Shown here piece by piece: positions 43,001-58,000 of a DNA stretch of 64,000 bases (the stretch's first letter is position 1; each line of letters starts with the position of its first letter). The notes under the pieces were generated by a model that saw nothing but the letters and a program-made list of their open reading frames with translations, did no database searches and was not told the origin of the DNA. This DNA comes from Linyphia triangularis (lineage: Eukaryota > Arthropoda > Arachnida > Araneae > Linyphiidae): assembly GCA_963978545.1 (NCBI GenBank), contig OZ021729.1, positions 14,411,501 through 14,475,500 of the forward strand, in the 5' to 3' direction. The translations under genes and the position numbers were made by a program.

Positions 43001-46000
43001 AAGGAATTTACATTTTGAGCCGAGAAAAGAATGACACAAAAAGTTAAAATTTCGGCGCAGTTGGAAATATACAAAATGCAAGTTTGAGCGCCAATCTGAC
43101 TAAAAAAAATGCTTTTCAGTGGATTTTTGTACTTGGAGCAGGAATAAGGCAGGAATGTGATGCGACCCCTGAGCGATAGGTTTCCCGATCTTTCGGAAGT
43201 GAAGCTGCTTCGCGGTTCAGCCTTAGAAAAAAAGTTATTTTTCCGTGGGATAGAAAAAGCTAGAAAACACGGATTTTTTTTCAGAAATTAGAAAAGCGGA
43301 ACTTTCTTTGAAAAAGCGGAATTCTTTTTTTTCTAAAAAATTAAAAAAGCGGAATTCCGCCACATGGCGGAAGAAACTCATCCCTGTAAAATAACTCTTC
43401 CACAACATCAAGACTTTAGGTCACTTCTTAAATGAAAGGTAGATAAGGTATTTTGATCCAATTGAAGAAGGCTTTATTTGAATCCAACGACTATGCATAG
43501 GATACATTGATTCTGAACAAAATGTTCCAAAACCTTCTACTATCTCTCACACTCAATGGTCATTTTTAAGCAAAGTAAAAAAATACAGCTTTTGGCACAT
43601 TCACACTTAGAAATATTGGATAAGGAATAAAGACTATAGAAATAAAGACTAAGAACTCACTCAGTAACAATTTATCCCTTTATCTTTATTGAAATTTGTG
43701 GTTACCCAGATTTTTCAAAGAGCAATTTAAATAAAAACTTCAGTTGTCCTTTGGGCAATTAGAAATTTAATATCTTAAATTTGCATAGTCCTAAATTTGA
43801 TTATCTGAATTTTTTCCTTTATATTCTTAATTTCCTTTCATTTTAAATTTGTAAGTTTACATATTTACAAAAATAAAAGTATTAATCCACATTCTGAAAC
43901 TTCATTTTCTTTTCTTAACTGTTGAGTATGCAAGTAAATTTTACAATATTTTTTTTTTATGAATAAACCTATATTAAATCATTCAAACAACAGTAAAAGA
44001 AATTTCTAGTTTTTTTAATCTGTAACAAAGAAAAATTTAAGGACAACAAACTTTTCTTGAGGACAGCCTAAATCACTTCAGTAGTTGCCTTTAGGGCAGC
44101 ATTCTTCACTAACTTTTAGAGGCGGACAGTATGACTTACGTTGGAGCTTTTGGGGGCCGAATACACCAAAATATGTATCTTTAATTATTACTGATTAAGA
44201 ATATATAGCATTTCAGAAAACTGGAAAAAAATATTAATTTTTTTTATCTTAATAAAATTGCAACTGATATTTGACTTTTTTTCCAAATAATTTTAAAAAT
44301 AATAGTTTTCCTAATTAGTAAACCAATCTCTAAAAAAGAAATGAATCTTGTATCAACGTGACAGTGAGACTTGGCCTAACTTTTAATAATTTAATAAAAG
44401 TATTTAAACTATACTTTCAAATTACTCTGTTTTAGTCGATATCAATTGTGTGATGATGGCGGTCAAAATCGTTTATTTTATGATAGAGTCAATGTCTTTG
44501 GAAGTATTTGTTGCAGCCAATCTTAATAAATTTTCCAAATAAGATTTAGTTAAGTTATTGCTGTATTTATTCTTGTTAAAAACCATCTTGCTGAAATTTT
44601 CTTCATACAGTTTCTCCAAGCACGTAGTGAGGAACTCTGTTCTACATAGTTAACTCATATTATTTTGGACAAATTATAACTAAGTAAAGAAAAAAGACCA
44701 AGCTGTGAAATTAAATTTTTTTATCTTCTGTGTGGCGGGCCACAGTAAAATGTGGTTAACGTTGCTTTAGGACGACCATAAGAAATCACAATATTCGACT
44801 CCTGTCTATTACCATTGGATATGAATGCAGGAGTTCCTCAACTGAAACTAAACTTCTTTGTTTTAAAAAGTATCCTAGTTGAGATATTGTTGAATCTTTA
44901 CAAGAATTCGGAGAGTTCAATTCTTCCACAATGCTTTTTATCACTTCTGGATATTTTTCCTGCAAATGATCCCTACATATTTCTTTAAGGATGGCGTTGA
45001 CCCTTTCATGAAAATTTTGGAATGTCAGTGACATCATAATGACACAAAAATTAGATATTTTTAACACAAACTGAAAGATTTATCACCAACTCAATTTGTT
45101 TTTATTGATCTTTCTTGACAATTTTATAATGAAAAATGACCCCCTTCCACTTCCATTGGGAGTTGTTGATATTATCTTTGAAAATAGTTCATGATGTGTT
45201 ATTTCCATTGTGTTTGGCACAGAAAAGAAGACATTATTGTTGGTGTCATATTAAATTCCTATTTTTAATGTGTATCTAGGATAATTTTAATGTATAGTAC
45301 ACAAAAAAAAATCCAAACGATGGCCTTATCTTTAGTTCTAAATATCGTAGAATCTTACAGTTTGCACCAAAATGTTTTGTTTATGATTTTCTACATGCCT
45401 GTTTTTTTTTTTAGGGGGCTGTTTACGAAGTAAATTTAACTCTTATCTTAAAAAATTCAATATAAATGCCTATTTTTAATGTTTTAAATCGATTTAGAAT
45501 ACTTCGTTTACCCTATATATCAAATTTCAGTTCATTATGTTGAGAAACACGCCACTTATGAACAAAAAACGTTTTGGCCAATCTACAGGGCAAATTTCTT
45601 TAAAGCGAGAAAGGATCGAGTTTTCGAAAGGGATGTTTGTGTGTTTCAAGACATAATCTATTACACTGTCCCTTAAAGTGAGCTTTTTTACATTTTTGCT
45701 AATATATTGAGAACTAAACGTCAAAATAGCATGAAAAAATTCTGGAAGGGTTTTCGACCATGATAAATCTAATGAAAATAATAATAATATTTTATTTTTT
45801 TTTAAATACGTTTCTATTTAAAAAAATTTAAAACTTGTTTTATTAATTAATAATTAATTAATAAATAAAAAACTGTTAGGTGCAAAAGCTGATTGCTATT
45901 TATGTTTGGCATTTAACAAACTATCGTTTGAAATAAAAATTATTAAAATATATTAAGAATTTATAGCCAAAAAAGAAATTTTTTCTGTAAACATTCATTA

Positions 46001-49000
46001 GTCAATTCTTTAACCTCATTTAAATTTCTAACCACTCATTGGAAAATTATGAAATTTTGTATTTTGCCATTTTTTTGGATTGTAAATCTAAATATGGCAT
46101 GATATTGCCACGAAGCTGCGGTAGTGCAAGTCACCGTGACTCGGTGGTAAAACATGGGTCTGCGAAACAGCAGGTCCCAGGTTCGATCCTTGACATGAGA
46201 ATTTGAGTTTATAATTTATTTTCATTGCTACTTCTAGAAGCTTCTGTTATTTTCAGTTTACATCATTTTGTCTTTAGTTATTTATAGAACCTTCTTTGTA
46301 AGTATATATAAGTGATTCCTTCATTGCAAGTGGTTAGTTCTTAGTCAGTCTTGTAACCTGTGCTTTGTAATTCCTTCGCCTTAATAAACTTGCTTTTAAA
46401 CTTAAGGAAAGCACCTTTACTAAGCTTTTTAAACGTGACAATATTATGGGGTCGCCATTGAACTTTTCCCAGTTTGGTTCAGTTTAAATATGCAGATGAT
46501 CCCTCGTGATAAAAAAAAAATACCTACAACTAATAAAAACCTTCCATGATTTACACTGGCACTTGACTTTTGTTATTTCATCAATTAGAATACCAAGATA
46601 CAGCCATCGTTCAAATTTTTTTTTGCGTACTATAACTAGGATCCTTTTACTTTAAACTTATGTGAACACCAATGGATGTAAATAAAATTAAGGAGGAAAA
46701 ATGTTTTTAACCAAACTACTTAGAATGGATTCAAATATAAACTATACCAAACTAAACAGCATTATTAGAAGAAAAGTTACCTGCAAAGAAACTTGTTGAT
46801 ATGCTGGGGTAAACTCATCACTTTTGTCCTCATCGTCAGCTTCGTAACCTTCCCCTGACCTCATTGAGTTGCTACGATTTGTTTTAGGTCTTTCATCTTT
46901 CTTTTTAGGTGTAATCTTGGCCTTCTTTTCCTTATGAAATTTTGATTTCATTCTTCGATCATAAGAAGAACCTAAAATTACAATTGTATTACTTACAAAT
47001 GGTATGTTTATTTATGTATGCTACACATTAAGTAAATGCATTTTAATCTACCCAATGATGCAACCTGTGATTTAGATCCAGAGATAAAAAAATTACATTC
47101 AAGTTGATTGTGACTGTATAAAATTTTTAAATATACTATGGCTGAATATATTTTTTTTAATGAATTTGATGTATAGATTTGAAATTTTGAAAACACTATT
47201 ATTTCATAACTATTTTCATTTTCTCAAATAAAAAGAATAATTTAACATTTCTACTTGTTACAACATCTGATGGATTTCATATAAATTTAGATATATAAGG
47301 GTATAGAAAGAATTTTTAAATGAGGTCCAATTAAGTATTTAAATACAATAGCTAAATGAATTACTAAATTGCAATAGTTCATACCAAAGGTGGCACTCAA
47401 TGTTTGAGAAACAAAATAAAAATGAATTTTAATTTTTGCAAAATTAATTGATATTACATGGTATTACAATCATTTTGAATTGGTATATATCTGCTTCACA
47501 ATAATTTTAAATGGCTACAATGTTTAATTTAGAAATTCTATCAAATATAAGTACAGTCAAACTCTGTTAACGCAAAATCGCTTAATACGAAACTCATTTA
47601 ACGCAAAGTAAAAGCCGTTCTCTGTACAATGAAGCTAAAACTTAACTTTAATTTATTCGTTTGACAAAAAATCTCACAAAATGAAATCTTGCTTAGGATG
47701 AAAAAAATTGCTCTTTAAACCACTTTTAATTTTCGATGAAATTTTAGAATGTTTCTTAATGCAGCAGACCTCATGTGCTTTGAATAATTTTGAAGAGGTA
47801 AACTTATTTAAAAATATTTTTTTTATTACAAACTTAAGGCAAAAATCAATAACAAATGTCTTAATAAATCAAATTAATAAGTTACTAACAAATAAATTTT
47901 GTTGCTGTTGTTCTTAATGAATATCTTGTCAAACTGTTGTACTAAATACAAGCCCTGTAGCAATGTAAATGTTCTAAAAAAACCCAGCAGTATTAAATAC
48001 ACATGAATCCGGAAGTTTTAAATCTGCATTAATTAGATGAAAGAGGTTTTAGATGGTTAATTTGAAAAATTTCGGTGACCCCATCGACTTCATGTTAAGG
48101 GGGTTATAGACTGTATATGAAATAATTAAAATTTCTTATAATAAACATTTAGCAAAGCAATTTTGAACTTTTACAAGCGATGTAACATGCTATTTAAAAT
48201 AATGGTGCATATTTACAGCATTTCAAGGTCTGTTACCTCCATTAGTGCTGGCTTCCACAAATGTCCGAATGCAGTGAACGCAACATTCAAAATTCTCTGT
48301 TGTGATGTGGGCTGCATCCCTCACCAAAAATGCCAATGATTCACAAGATTTTAAAAATGCATAGGATTCATGAGGCAGTAGTTCTCTGTGTAGGACAATA
48401 TTGTACTGATTAACAGGCATCGGTTGAATGCTCTCAATTTCTCCATTTTTGTTTACCTATATGGTGTGAAAATTACTTTAAAATAATGAAACATTTGGAG
48501 GAGTAAAAATTTGCATAAAGTATTCAATACAAAAAGGTACAAAATACGTAATAAAATATAAACAGATACACCTGAATATACTAAAAAACAATAATGAAAG
48601 AATTTAAAAAAGTAAATATAATAGGTAGCAAATTGAATTTTATATACTTTTATATTTAGGAGGACGATTTTTTAATCTTTTAATTTTTTTCAGACATGAA
48701 ATGCACTCAATAATTTTAGAGGACCTTGTAATATTTTCATGAATGGGATTAGTAAATTCTTTCTTCTAAAAAGCCCTTAATGGGAATTATCCAGCATTTA
48801 TGGGAGCCCCCATGGGAGAAAATCTGGAAACAATTAAGGACATATAGTCTATTCCATCGTAGCCAGTAACATTTGTGAAAGAATTTTTTAGTTCACTGCT
48901 CATGGAAACATAACTAAGTTCAATGAGCAACAGAAACATGTCTTACTTCTGAACTAAAATTTCAAGGTAGAGAAAAAAAATTTAGATTTAGAAATTAAAA

Positions 49001-52000
49001 CAAATTCTTCAACTGGTTGTTAACCATAAGAATTTATATATTATAAGGTAATCTGGCTTGCTTTGTGTAAAATAATCGGAATAAGAATTAAATAAAAGTA
49101 TAAAAATCCATAAACAATGATAAATAAAACAAATAAAATTAAGAAAAACATTCAATTTTAGACTTGAATCAAGGATGAACAAAAGAAACATTCAACACAA
49201 TACAATAACTGCCCACATATAAACCATAAAAAAGAAATCTAATTAGATCAAAACAAAATTAAAGCAAACTAAAAAAAAAAAGGAAGCCAGTGGTTGGGGA
49301 GTGACGATGGTACAACCCCACTCACCAATGTCCACCCTCCCTGTATACCCACACTATCACTCAGGAGGAGGTTGAGCTGGTGGTTGTGGGTAGGACTAGG
49401 GCTGCCTGGATTACTGTCATAAACGCCACTGTCAGAAGTGTAGCCTCGATCGCTCACTTGGCAGGTCTCTTGAGTATGCCTGCCGATGCTCAGTTCGCTG
49501 TCTGATTGAGCACCTGAAAGATCATAGCTTTGAATATAAACTAGAAAATAAATATATGCTGAGGTCAAATAGTTAAAATATAATAATAATTTTTTTTTTA
49601 AAGATAAAATATTCATTGAAACTTGCCATCAATCTAAAGGCTTGTAAAACGTCAAATTCAATCCATTAAAAAAAATTCTAAATGACAAAATCCGAATGAT
49701 ATCACAATGAAATTGAAACTTATGATGTTCAGGTCAACAGAAGTAAAACTAACAAATTCCGTTGGGAAGTAAGGCTTTTAGCTAAAGGAAATTCAATAAA
49801 CAAAGATTACATTCATTAGAGTTGAACCCACAGCTCAGAGGCAGAATGTTTGACTAGCATGCAAAAGGTCTTGGAATCGAACAATGCTTAATTTATTTGT
49901 TTAGGGTAAAGTAAATTACCATTTAAAATAAATTCTTAATTAAAACACCTCATACTTGGAAAATAACTAACTACTGATTCATTCATTACTTATAATTTAC
50001 AGGGTTCCCACTCAAATCACAGAATGAAAATCAATGACTTTTAAGGACCTAATCAATGTTTTCAGACATCATATCAATAAATAAATTTTTAATTAAGTAT
50101 ATTCTGTCAAAAAAGTTACAAATTGGTGGATGCGTAATACAAATATGTAGGAAAATTTTGATACGGTGCAAATACGTGGCGGTCACGCGAGGATAGCAAG
50201 TTCAAGTTGCATTTTTATAAATTTTGCAGTTAGCCACATAACATTTGCAAAAATTAAGGACTTAAAGGACCTCTAAGTATTTTCAAGGACTTTAAGCACC
50301 TTCAAGCACTTTCAAGGCCTTAAAACAAGTTAAAAAATATTAAGCACTTTTAATGACTTTCAATGACCGTGGGAACCCTGATTTAACATTTTTATTTGCC
50401 AGTCAATATTAAGTCATTTTTCAACAGCATGTAATAAATACTTTACAGATTCCTGTTAATCACCTTATTGAAATCGCCTGTGCTTACCAGTTGGGATGAC
50501 TTTGGTGGGAGATTCTGTGGGAGTGGTGGTTGTAAACTCTCTTGGTGGTTTAGCCCCTGCCCCAACCCTTTCCAAGAGGGAAAATATTAAAGACCAATCA
50601 TGATGGCTGTGGATGTTTGCTGCATTGGTTCGAAGAAGCTCGTGTAATGCATACGCTGTTTGCTTGGAGACTAAATATAATGCTGAAGGTTTCAGATATA
50701 ATAATACTCTCAGTGACTGAAGAACCTAAAAATATAAATATAAGCTTGGACATATATTTAGGTGCAATTTGAACTACTTTCCTATGATTCAATTGATTAT
50801 ACTAAGGTAAAATTAATTTCATACAATAATATTACAATTTTATCTTTTTAAAATAAGTTTATTGCTTTCCATTAAGGCAACTAATGGTTTTGACTGATCA
50901 TAAATCAATATTTTTAGCACACAAATTTAAATTGTATTTATTTGAATAGAGATACTTTTAAATATAATTAAAGTATTTCTCTATCTCCTTAACCCACTTA
51001 GGTTTGAGGCTTTTGAATTAATTTTATCTGTACATTGCACACACTTTTATTTCATCACAAAACTTTGCCTCTCGTAAAATTAACTTGATACTTTAATTGT
51101 TTTCAATATAGTTTTTAAAACACATTTGAAATTAAAAGATTAATTGAAAGTTTAAAAAATGGATGGAATTGAAATAAAGAAGAAATATGCTTCAGTCCTA
51201 TATTTCTTCCTTTCACGTGGTTGTGAGCAAGGGAACATTTAAAATAACCATCAGAAATAAACAGTACAATTTTCACATAACTAAAGAACTCAGTTCTTTA
51301 GGATTAATGAACTATTATTAATTAAAAGTGGTATATATAGAAGTCAACTTGAGAATAGATAAATCAGTAAAGTAAATACATACAAAAGCATAGGATATTA
51401 ACCCCGCTAAGATATTACCAGTGCGAAAGCTAAGCGCAGAACTCTTCCCTCCAAATTAAATTGTTGCAACGAAGATACACATGCTGTTGTGTGCTATAAT
51501 CTATTATTTGTTGTTGCAACAAGAGTTCACAAATTCTAAATAATTGAAGTTTGTTAACAATTTAACTATTACAAAGCAATTTAACATTAACAATCCCAAA
51601 AAGGGTAAAACTAAAGAACTACAATTTGAAATGAAATTTCTATAATATATGCTACAATTGCAAATAAAACAATCTGTAATAGATAACATACACGTACAGT
51701 TATGTATAGCAAATTTAACTTATCTTTCCAGTTCAAACGTTGAAACTAGTAAATGATTAATAAATATCATTTTACAAAATAAATAAATAAAAAATTGCAT
51801 GTTCAAAAAATACTGACGATTTGATCAGCCTAAAATTTTATGTAATTCAATTTGGATTATATAAGAAACTGTGCAATATAATTTATAGACAATATATTTA
51901 TAAGTACCTGGGGTATCATCTCTTCTTTACGTATCAAACGAATGGCTATCCTTAAAATTCCTACGACAGCTCGCTCCAGGAGGAAATTGTGATCACTAGC

Positions 52001-55000
52001 CGCAGATGCCATTATAAGGTTTAATAAATGGTCTCTAATAATAGCCCAGATGATCATCACTCGATCCCTAACATCAAACGAAATGAATTAAAACAATTTT
52101 CAAATTATCTATACTTTCTTTAAAAAATATCATAAAATAGAATGTACAAATCAGTTATTGTTTAATAAAACCATGTATTTTGGAGCTTACCTATTAAGGA
52201 GGACAATTTTAATTAAAAGCTCCAACAAGAAAACAGTTGCATCTTCATCATAGCTTCCACCAACTAGCATAGGAGATTCTGGCGTACGACATACAAATAT
52301 CAACGTCTACAGGAAAAAATAAATATAAATATAAGCAAGTTACTTAAATGAAAATACGTTTTCAATCCTTTGAACAAATAAAGTATAAATTAGTGAAAAC
52401 AAATAAAAGTTTGATAATTAACAATATGATTATTTAAACTGTAATAAAAAGTTAACTAAGTGCAGTAACTTCGTAACATTCCAAAAATTAGAACTAATTA
52501 TAATAGGGTCCCTCGGATAAGGAACAAAAAGAAACCATTCTATTGACTTTTTTATCTTGTTTGTCATTTAATGATTACACTTGGAGAAGAGTTGTAATTT
52601 ACATTTTCTATACCAGTAATAACAATTCTTGGTGGCTGTTATTCAACTAAATTTGTACTTCCAAGTATCTTAAGTAAGATTTTAGTTGAAGGATCCAAGT
52701 TATCCCAATACCAAAGGATATTAAAAGCATAATCTTCTTGGGTACTCGTTTAGGTGGAAATCCAAAAATCAAAATACCAAATAAAATCACAAACTGTCTG
52801 TCATGCAGCATCAACTCTCGCATTGAATTCACTCGGCACTCTGTGAGCAACTAGAAAGAGGCACTTGCAGCGAGTTTTCAAATCAAACATAACGAATTAA
52901 GAGAAAGTCTTAGTAAGGCTCATTCCCTATACTCGCTTTGTTATAATTTTCTAACCCAGTTTGTTTAGAAACTACTTTGTATAAAACATTGAAATTTGGT
53001 GAATAGATATAAAAATGATTACTTAATTCAATGACATTAATTAAAAACTTGAAACTAGCATCTAATATATTTTAAATCCATACATCAATGTCATTGCATT
53101 GGAGCCACCTACAATAGTCATTTGCAATTTTAATTTTCTTCATTTATAATAGACAGGTATTAAATGAAATTTTTTTCCCCCCAAACAATAAAAAAAAAAA
53201 AAAATCAGCTTAGGGCTGATGCACAGTTTTATCTTGAGCCTTAAGCTCAAGCATAACGAATACCTTATAATGGGCTTGAGCCTTAAGCTCAAGCATAACG
53301 AATACCTTATAATGGGCTTGAGCCTTAAGCTCAAGCCCATTATAAAGTTTTTTTATTTGAGTTTTATAACACATTGATAAATCAATACAACGGAACAACA
53401 TTAGCATACATCTCTTTTTATACAAGCAGGTGGAGCAGGCGCATGCCCCCACAATGTCTTTCCTGTGCATGCTCAAACATTAAGTGGGGAAAGACACTAG
53501 ACCATATTTTTGACCAATTGAAAACAATATCCATGGGCTTGCTTTTTTCCAATATCCTTGGGACGGCTTTATGTCATTGAATTAAATGATGCACAGGGCA
53601 AAAATTTATGTCATTGAATTAAGTGATCATTTTCATTCTTACACCCCAAATTCCAAGGTTTTATACAAAGTAGTTTCTAAATGAACTGGGCTAGAAGATT
53701 GAAACAAAGTGAGTATAGGGAATGATCCTTACCAAGATTTTCTCTCAATAGAAGGAGATGAGAGTTGTCGTTTGGGGTCTGCAAGGGGCTTTTGGAATGG
53801 ACGTTGGGACTAATTTTACAATTTTTTTTTAGAAACTAAATGCTCTGAAGCAGTTTGTTTGGATAATTTATTTTTTTAAGTTTTCCTTACACAATGCAGT
53901 CCAGTGCCTGTACAAAAACGGTGCACCCCCTTGTGAAAACTTTTATTTGACACTAAGCTTTTAAATGAACTTTCACTAATTTAACCTTTTAAATTGAACA
54001 CATCCATTCTATAATGCACATTTTAGCTTTATAAATTTGAATCGTACAGTTGTTGAAATTTACTGGCTCAAGGATAATGCTAGGGGGCATACTGTCTTGA
54101 TTCAGTCGGATAGAGTGGCTTATGGTAGTTTCTCTCGTACATTCTAACAATAATACTAACCTTAACCAATTCTTGTAGGGAATCCTCCCTGAGAAACTTG
54201 CTCTCTGTGAAGAGCTGTTCACAGTGGCACTCGCAGATACAGTCTAAGGCCGTCTGTCTGGCTGCCTCGTCTTCCTGCGTGGGCTGTCGCTGGGGAGATT
54301 CTGAGTTGGACACAATATAAGAATAAAAGGAGCTGAAGAGGCCCGTCTCTGATCGAGGGATGGCAGGAACATCCTCACGCACCAAGGATATCACGCCTTT
54401 AGGGTGGACAAAGTCTTCCGCCTAAAATAACGCATGTTGTGAAAAATATAATGGTAATGAAAGAACTGAACAAAAAAAACAGACAAAATATTTTTTTTTC
54501 TAGTTCCTTGATTTTTTGGATTAATTTCAGTGACATCAAAGAATCAAAGGTAATGCCTATGCTAATTGCAACGTGAGCAAAAAACTTGACATTTACTAAT
54601 TTTTGTGGAATATTAATCCCTTGAAATTTGTATGATATTTCCAAGACTTTAAAATGTTTAATGAAGTTACTGATTTTTGTAATGCTGTACAAAGCAGCAT
54701 CAAAATCCTTGCAGAAATATTCCCTGATTAATCTGTTAAACTACCTAATATTTGAGGTTTTAGGTAAAATACAGCTACTATGATGAATCGTGATATTTCA
54801 GTTAAATTTACCTGATTTTAATAACATTATTTTATTTCTCAGTTATTTTTCAACAAGAAAATATCAAAGTGTGGAAAAGTTATGGCAACACTAATGCCGT
54901 TTTTATGCATCAGAAATCTACCTTTTTAGGTATGTTTAGAAAAGTGTCATGAATATCCCTGACTTTTCTGAGAGCAAAAATTTATATTAATTAAAACAAT

Positions 55001-58000
55001 AAATGTCCTATCAATAAAAAACTTTTAGTGTAAATAACAATTAGACAATAAAATGCAAAAACCAGACAAGTTTAAAAAATTAAAAAATTAGAGTTTGAGG
55101 TTTTTTTTTTTTTTTTTTTACTACATTTACAATATATTAAAATTTGAAGGAATTAATCCCAAAATAATTGCAAAAAAGTATTTAAAGCTGAAAACATTTT
55201 CTTTTTGCATTTTTTAAAGAATTGGGAATATATCCAATCCAGTTTTGGCATTTGCATTCCAATTTTGGTTGCTAAAAATCAGTTAACGTACTTCAACTAA
55301 CTCCTTTGGCAAGAGGGAAGATTTGAAGAGCAACAAAACACAATCCAAAATGTTCTTCCAACCTTCTCTTAAGATATCTCCATGGTGATGAGCCAAACGA
55401 AACATTGCTTTGGTTGCAATTTGAGCTTTGGTGTTGTTTCCAAATGACAAAGGCAAAGTCTTAGGAGTCTATAAAAAAATAAATAAAAAAATAATAATAA
55501 TGTTTTGTTAAAAAACTTTACAGATTACAAAATAGATAAGGGAAAATTTTCTTGCCTATTATTACACTTCCATTTAATGGTATATGTGAATGAAAAGTAA
55601 ACACTAACAATTTTGTTACAATGAGGAACTTTCATGTTTTTTGGTTTTATTTTTAAATAAAAGTAAAGAAAAAAAATCATGAAAAACAATACCATTCTTT
55701 TAAAAATTTGAGCTTGGATAGATAGTTAAACAAAATATTTAGTTTGTCAATTTGCGATTTGGAGGGAAAAAGCCACTTTTGCATGGGACATCAACAAGCA
55801 GATGATGAACTAGTCTAAAACCTGTTTTCGACCAGGTTCCTCCTCGGATTTTCGACCGAATCTATGCGTAACTATGTCACGGTTTTTTATGTATTTTTGG
55901 TCACATGACTTTTGCTATGATTTCAAACTCGATTTTTGATTAATTGAAAGCATAAAGATAAAAAAATAATTGCACTGCTCAAATATGTTCATTAAATAAC
56001 ACTACAAAATACAAAAAAATATTCATTTTCCTCACTTGTGCAAGTTTCTCATTGAGGTTAAATAGAAAGTAAAATAAGCACTGAATCAATATATAGAAAT
56101 TTACCTCAATTTTACAATTTGAACAGAGATTCAAATTGTAAATTAAGTTTAGTAATAGTTGGATATGATTTTTTTAACAAAATATCCTTGTTTCAGTGTG
56201 GTTCAAATTTAAGAAAAAGTATATAGAAATTAGTAATTATAGTCTTTAAAATTAGATTTATTTACTACCAAGTTTGTATGTATGCAAAACAATGTGGACT
56301 AATGAAGAATTGTTAATTATTTATAAATACTTCATGTTTGTCAGTTATTGGTACTTATCTTCATCAAAGAAAACAAAGTTCTTGAACACCCCTACACACT
56401 TAAAATGTTTTAGATTGAGCTGAAAGTGCATTCTTCTTGAACAAACTAATCCCATGTATATTAGAACTTATGTTAAATTAAGGATACACTTTTGCTTGCA
56501 TATGTTTATTACAAACTTTTTACTGATTTGGTAAAATATGAAAAATGATATTAGAAAAAAGAATCTAAATTTATCAAAATCGTTAAATGACATTCTTTAC
56601 TTTGTATTACTATTATTTTAAACCAGTTTTATTCTTACACAAAATTGAAGTAAAAAGTTTGTAATAAACATAAGTAAGCAAAAGTGTTCTAATATACATG
56701 GAATTAGTTTGTTCAAGAAGAATGCACATTTAGCTCAATCTAAAACATTTTAAGTGTGTAGGGGTGTTCAAGAACTTTGTTTTCTTTGATAAAGATAAGC
56801 ACCAATAACAAACAAACTTGAAGTATGTATTTATGAAAAATTAACAATTCTTCATTAGTCTACATTATTTTGCATACATACAAACTTGGTAGAAAATAAA
56901 TCTAATTTTAAAGACTTAAATTTAACCAGTCAGTTAAAGGTACTATTGCTTATGATATTAAAAATCAAGTTAAATACTCACTTCTGTTGTATTCATCAAA
57001 GTACTAAATTTACAAAGAGATATTATCAGGTTGTCAAACACATCACTCAATGAATAATGAGCAGCTATCATAGCACACTTCTTAAATCCATAAATAGTTT
57101 TGTCGATGACAGCAGATTCAGAGCTTTTATCGAAAATAAAAGATAATGCCGCTACCGTAGGACCCCAAATCAAACTAAATAACTCTTGATCAAAATCTCC
57201 ATTGGGTGTGTGTATAAATTTCCCATCTTTAGTGTTTCCTCTACGCAGAAGCACCTGAAAAAATACAAAATTACCATTATTTAATAACTGGATCTAAAGT
57301 GTATACTTGTTATTTTTTATAATTCCAAAACATTTAATTTTTTTAACTTATTTAATGTAGATCAAGTTTACCTTCCACATGTAATTTTCTTTAACAATAC
57401 CAGTTTGCTCTGCTGGCATCACAATTTCTTCATTTCTGAAAGGCAACAACAATGAGAATACGTATTATGAACTTTCTTTTTGAAAAACATGTCTTATTTT
57501 TATTTTGTAAGAGTTGAAATTAGTGATTATGTAGCAAGTCTTTATTATGACATGACATTATTTTTAAAAAGTTAATTTTTTTAAATAAATAAAACCAATG
57601 ATAGAACTTTAAACTAGCAATATGTTTGTGTATGTGGTTGTCTATTCATGAATTACAAAACAAATTAATAACAGATATTAGAAAGTATTTCCTTTAAGTG
57701 TATGACTTACTGAACTTTTGAGTGGACATACAAAAGCATTCTTGTGAAACTGATTAGCTTAAAGTTGATATTACATAATTTCTAATCTCAACTAAGTAAA
57801 AAAAATTATTTCATTTTATTCATTTATAATTAATATTTCATTTAATAAGATTTGACATTTTTGCCTAAATTAAGCTATGTTGCATCCACAATTAAAAAAA
57901 TTACTTTCTTAAAAGAATTAAATCCAATAAGATTTTAAATGTGAAATACACAATTTTGAGGAAAGGTGCAATTGATCTATTAAGAGGACCTTTTCATAGA

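Noticed and set aside
44786..45724. Two minus-strand frames in a GBF1 intron that might be exons
   Set aside because: They do not match the GBF1 order or phase and show no domain; they were kept only as possible eroded insertions.
50598..50792. Minus-strand frame over the GBF1 exon at 50488-50725
   Set aside because: The GBF1 phase demands a different frame, which encodes the conserved [13 protein letters not shown] block.
51399..51475. GC-richer CCCCGCTAAGATATTACCAG segment considered as a 5S rRNA or snRNA
   Set aside because: It lacks the conserved internal boxes of 5S rRNA and no snRNA motif is present.
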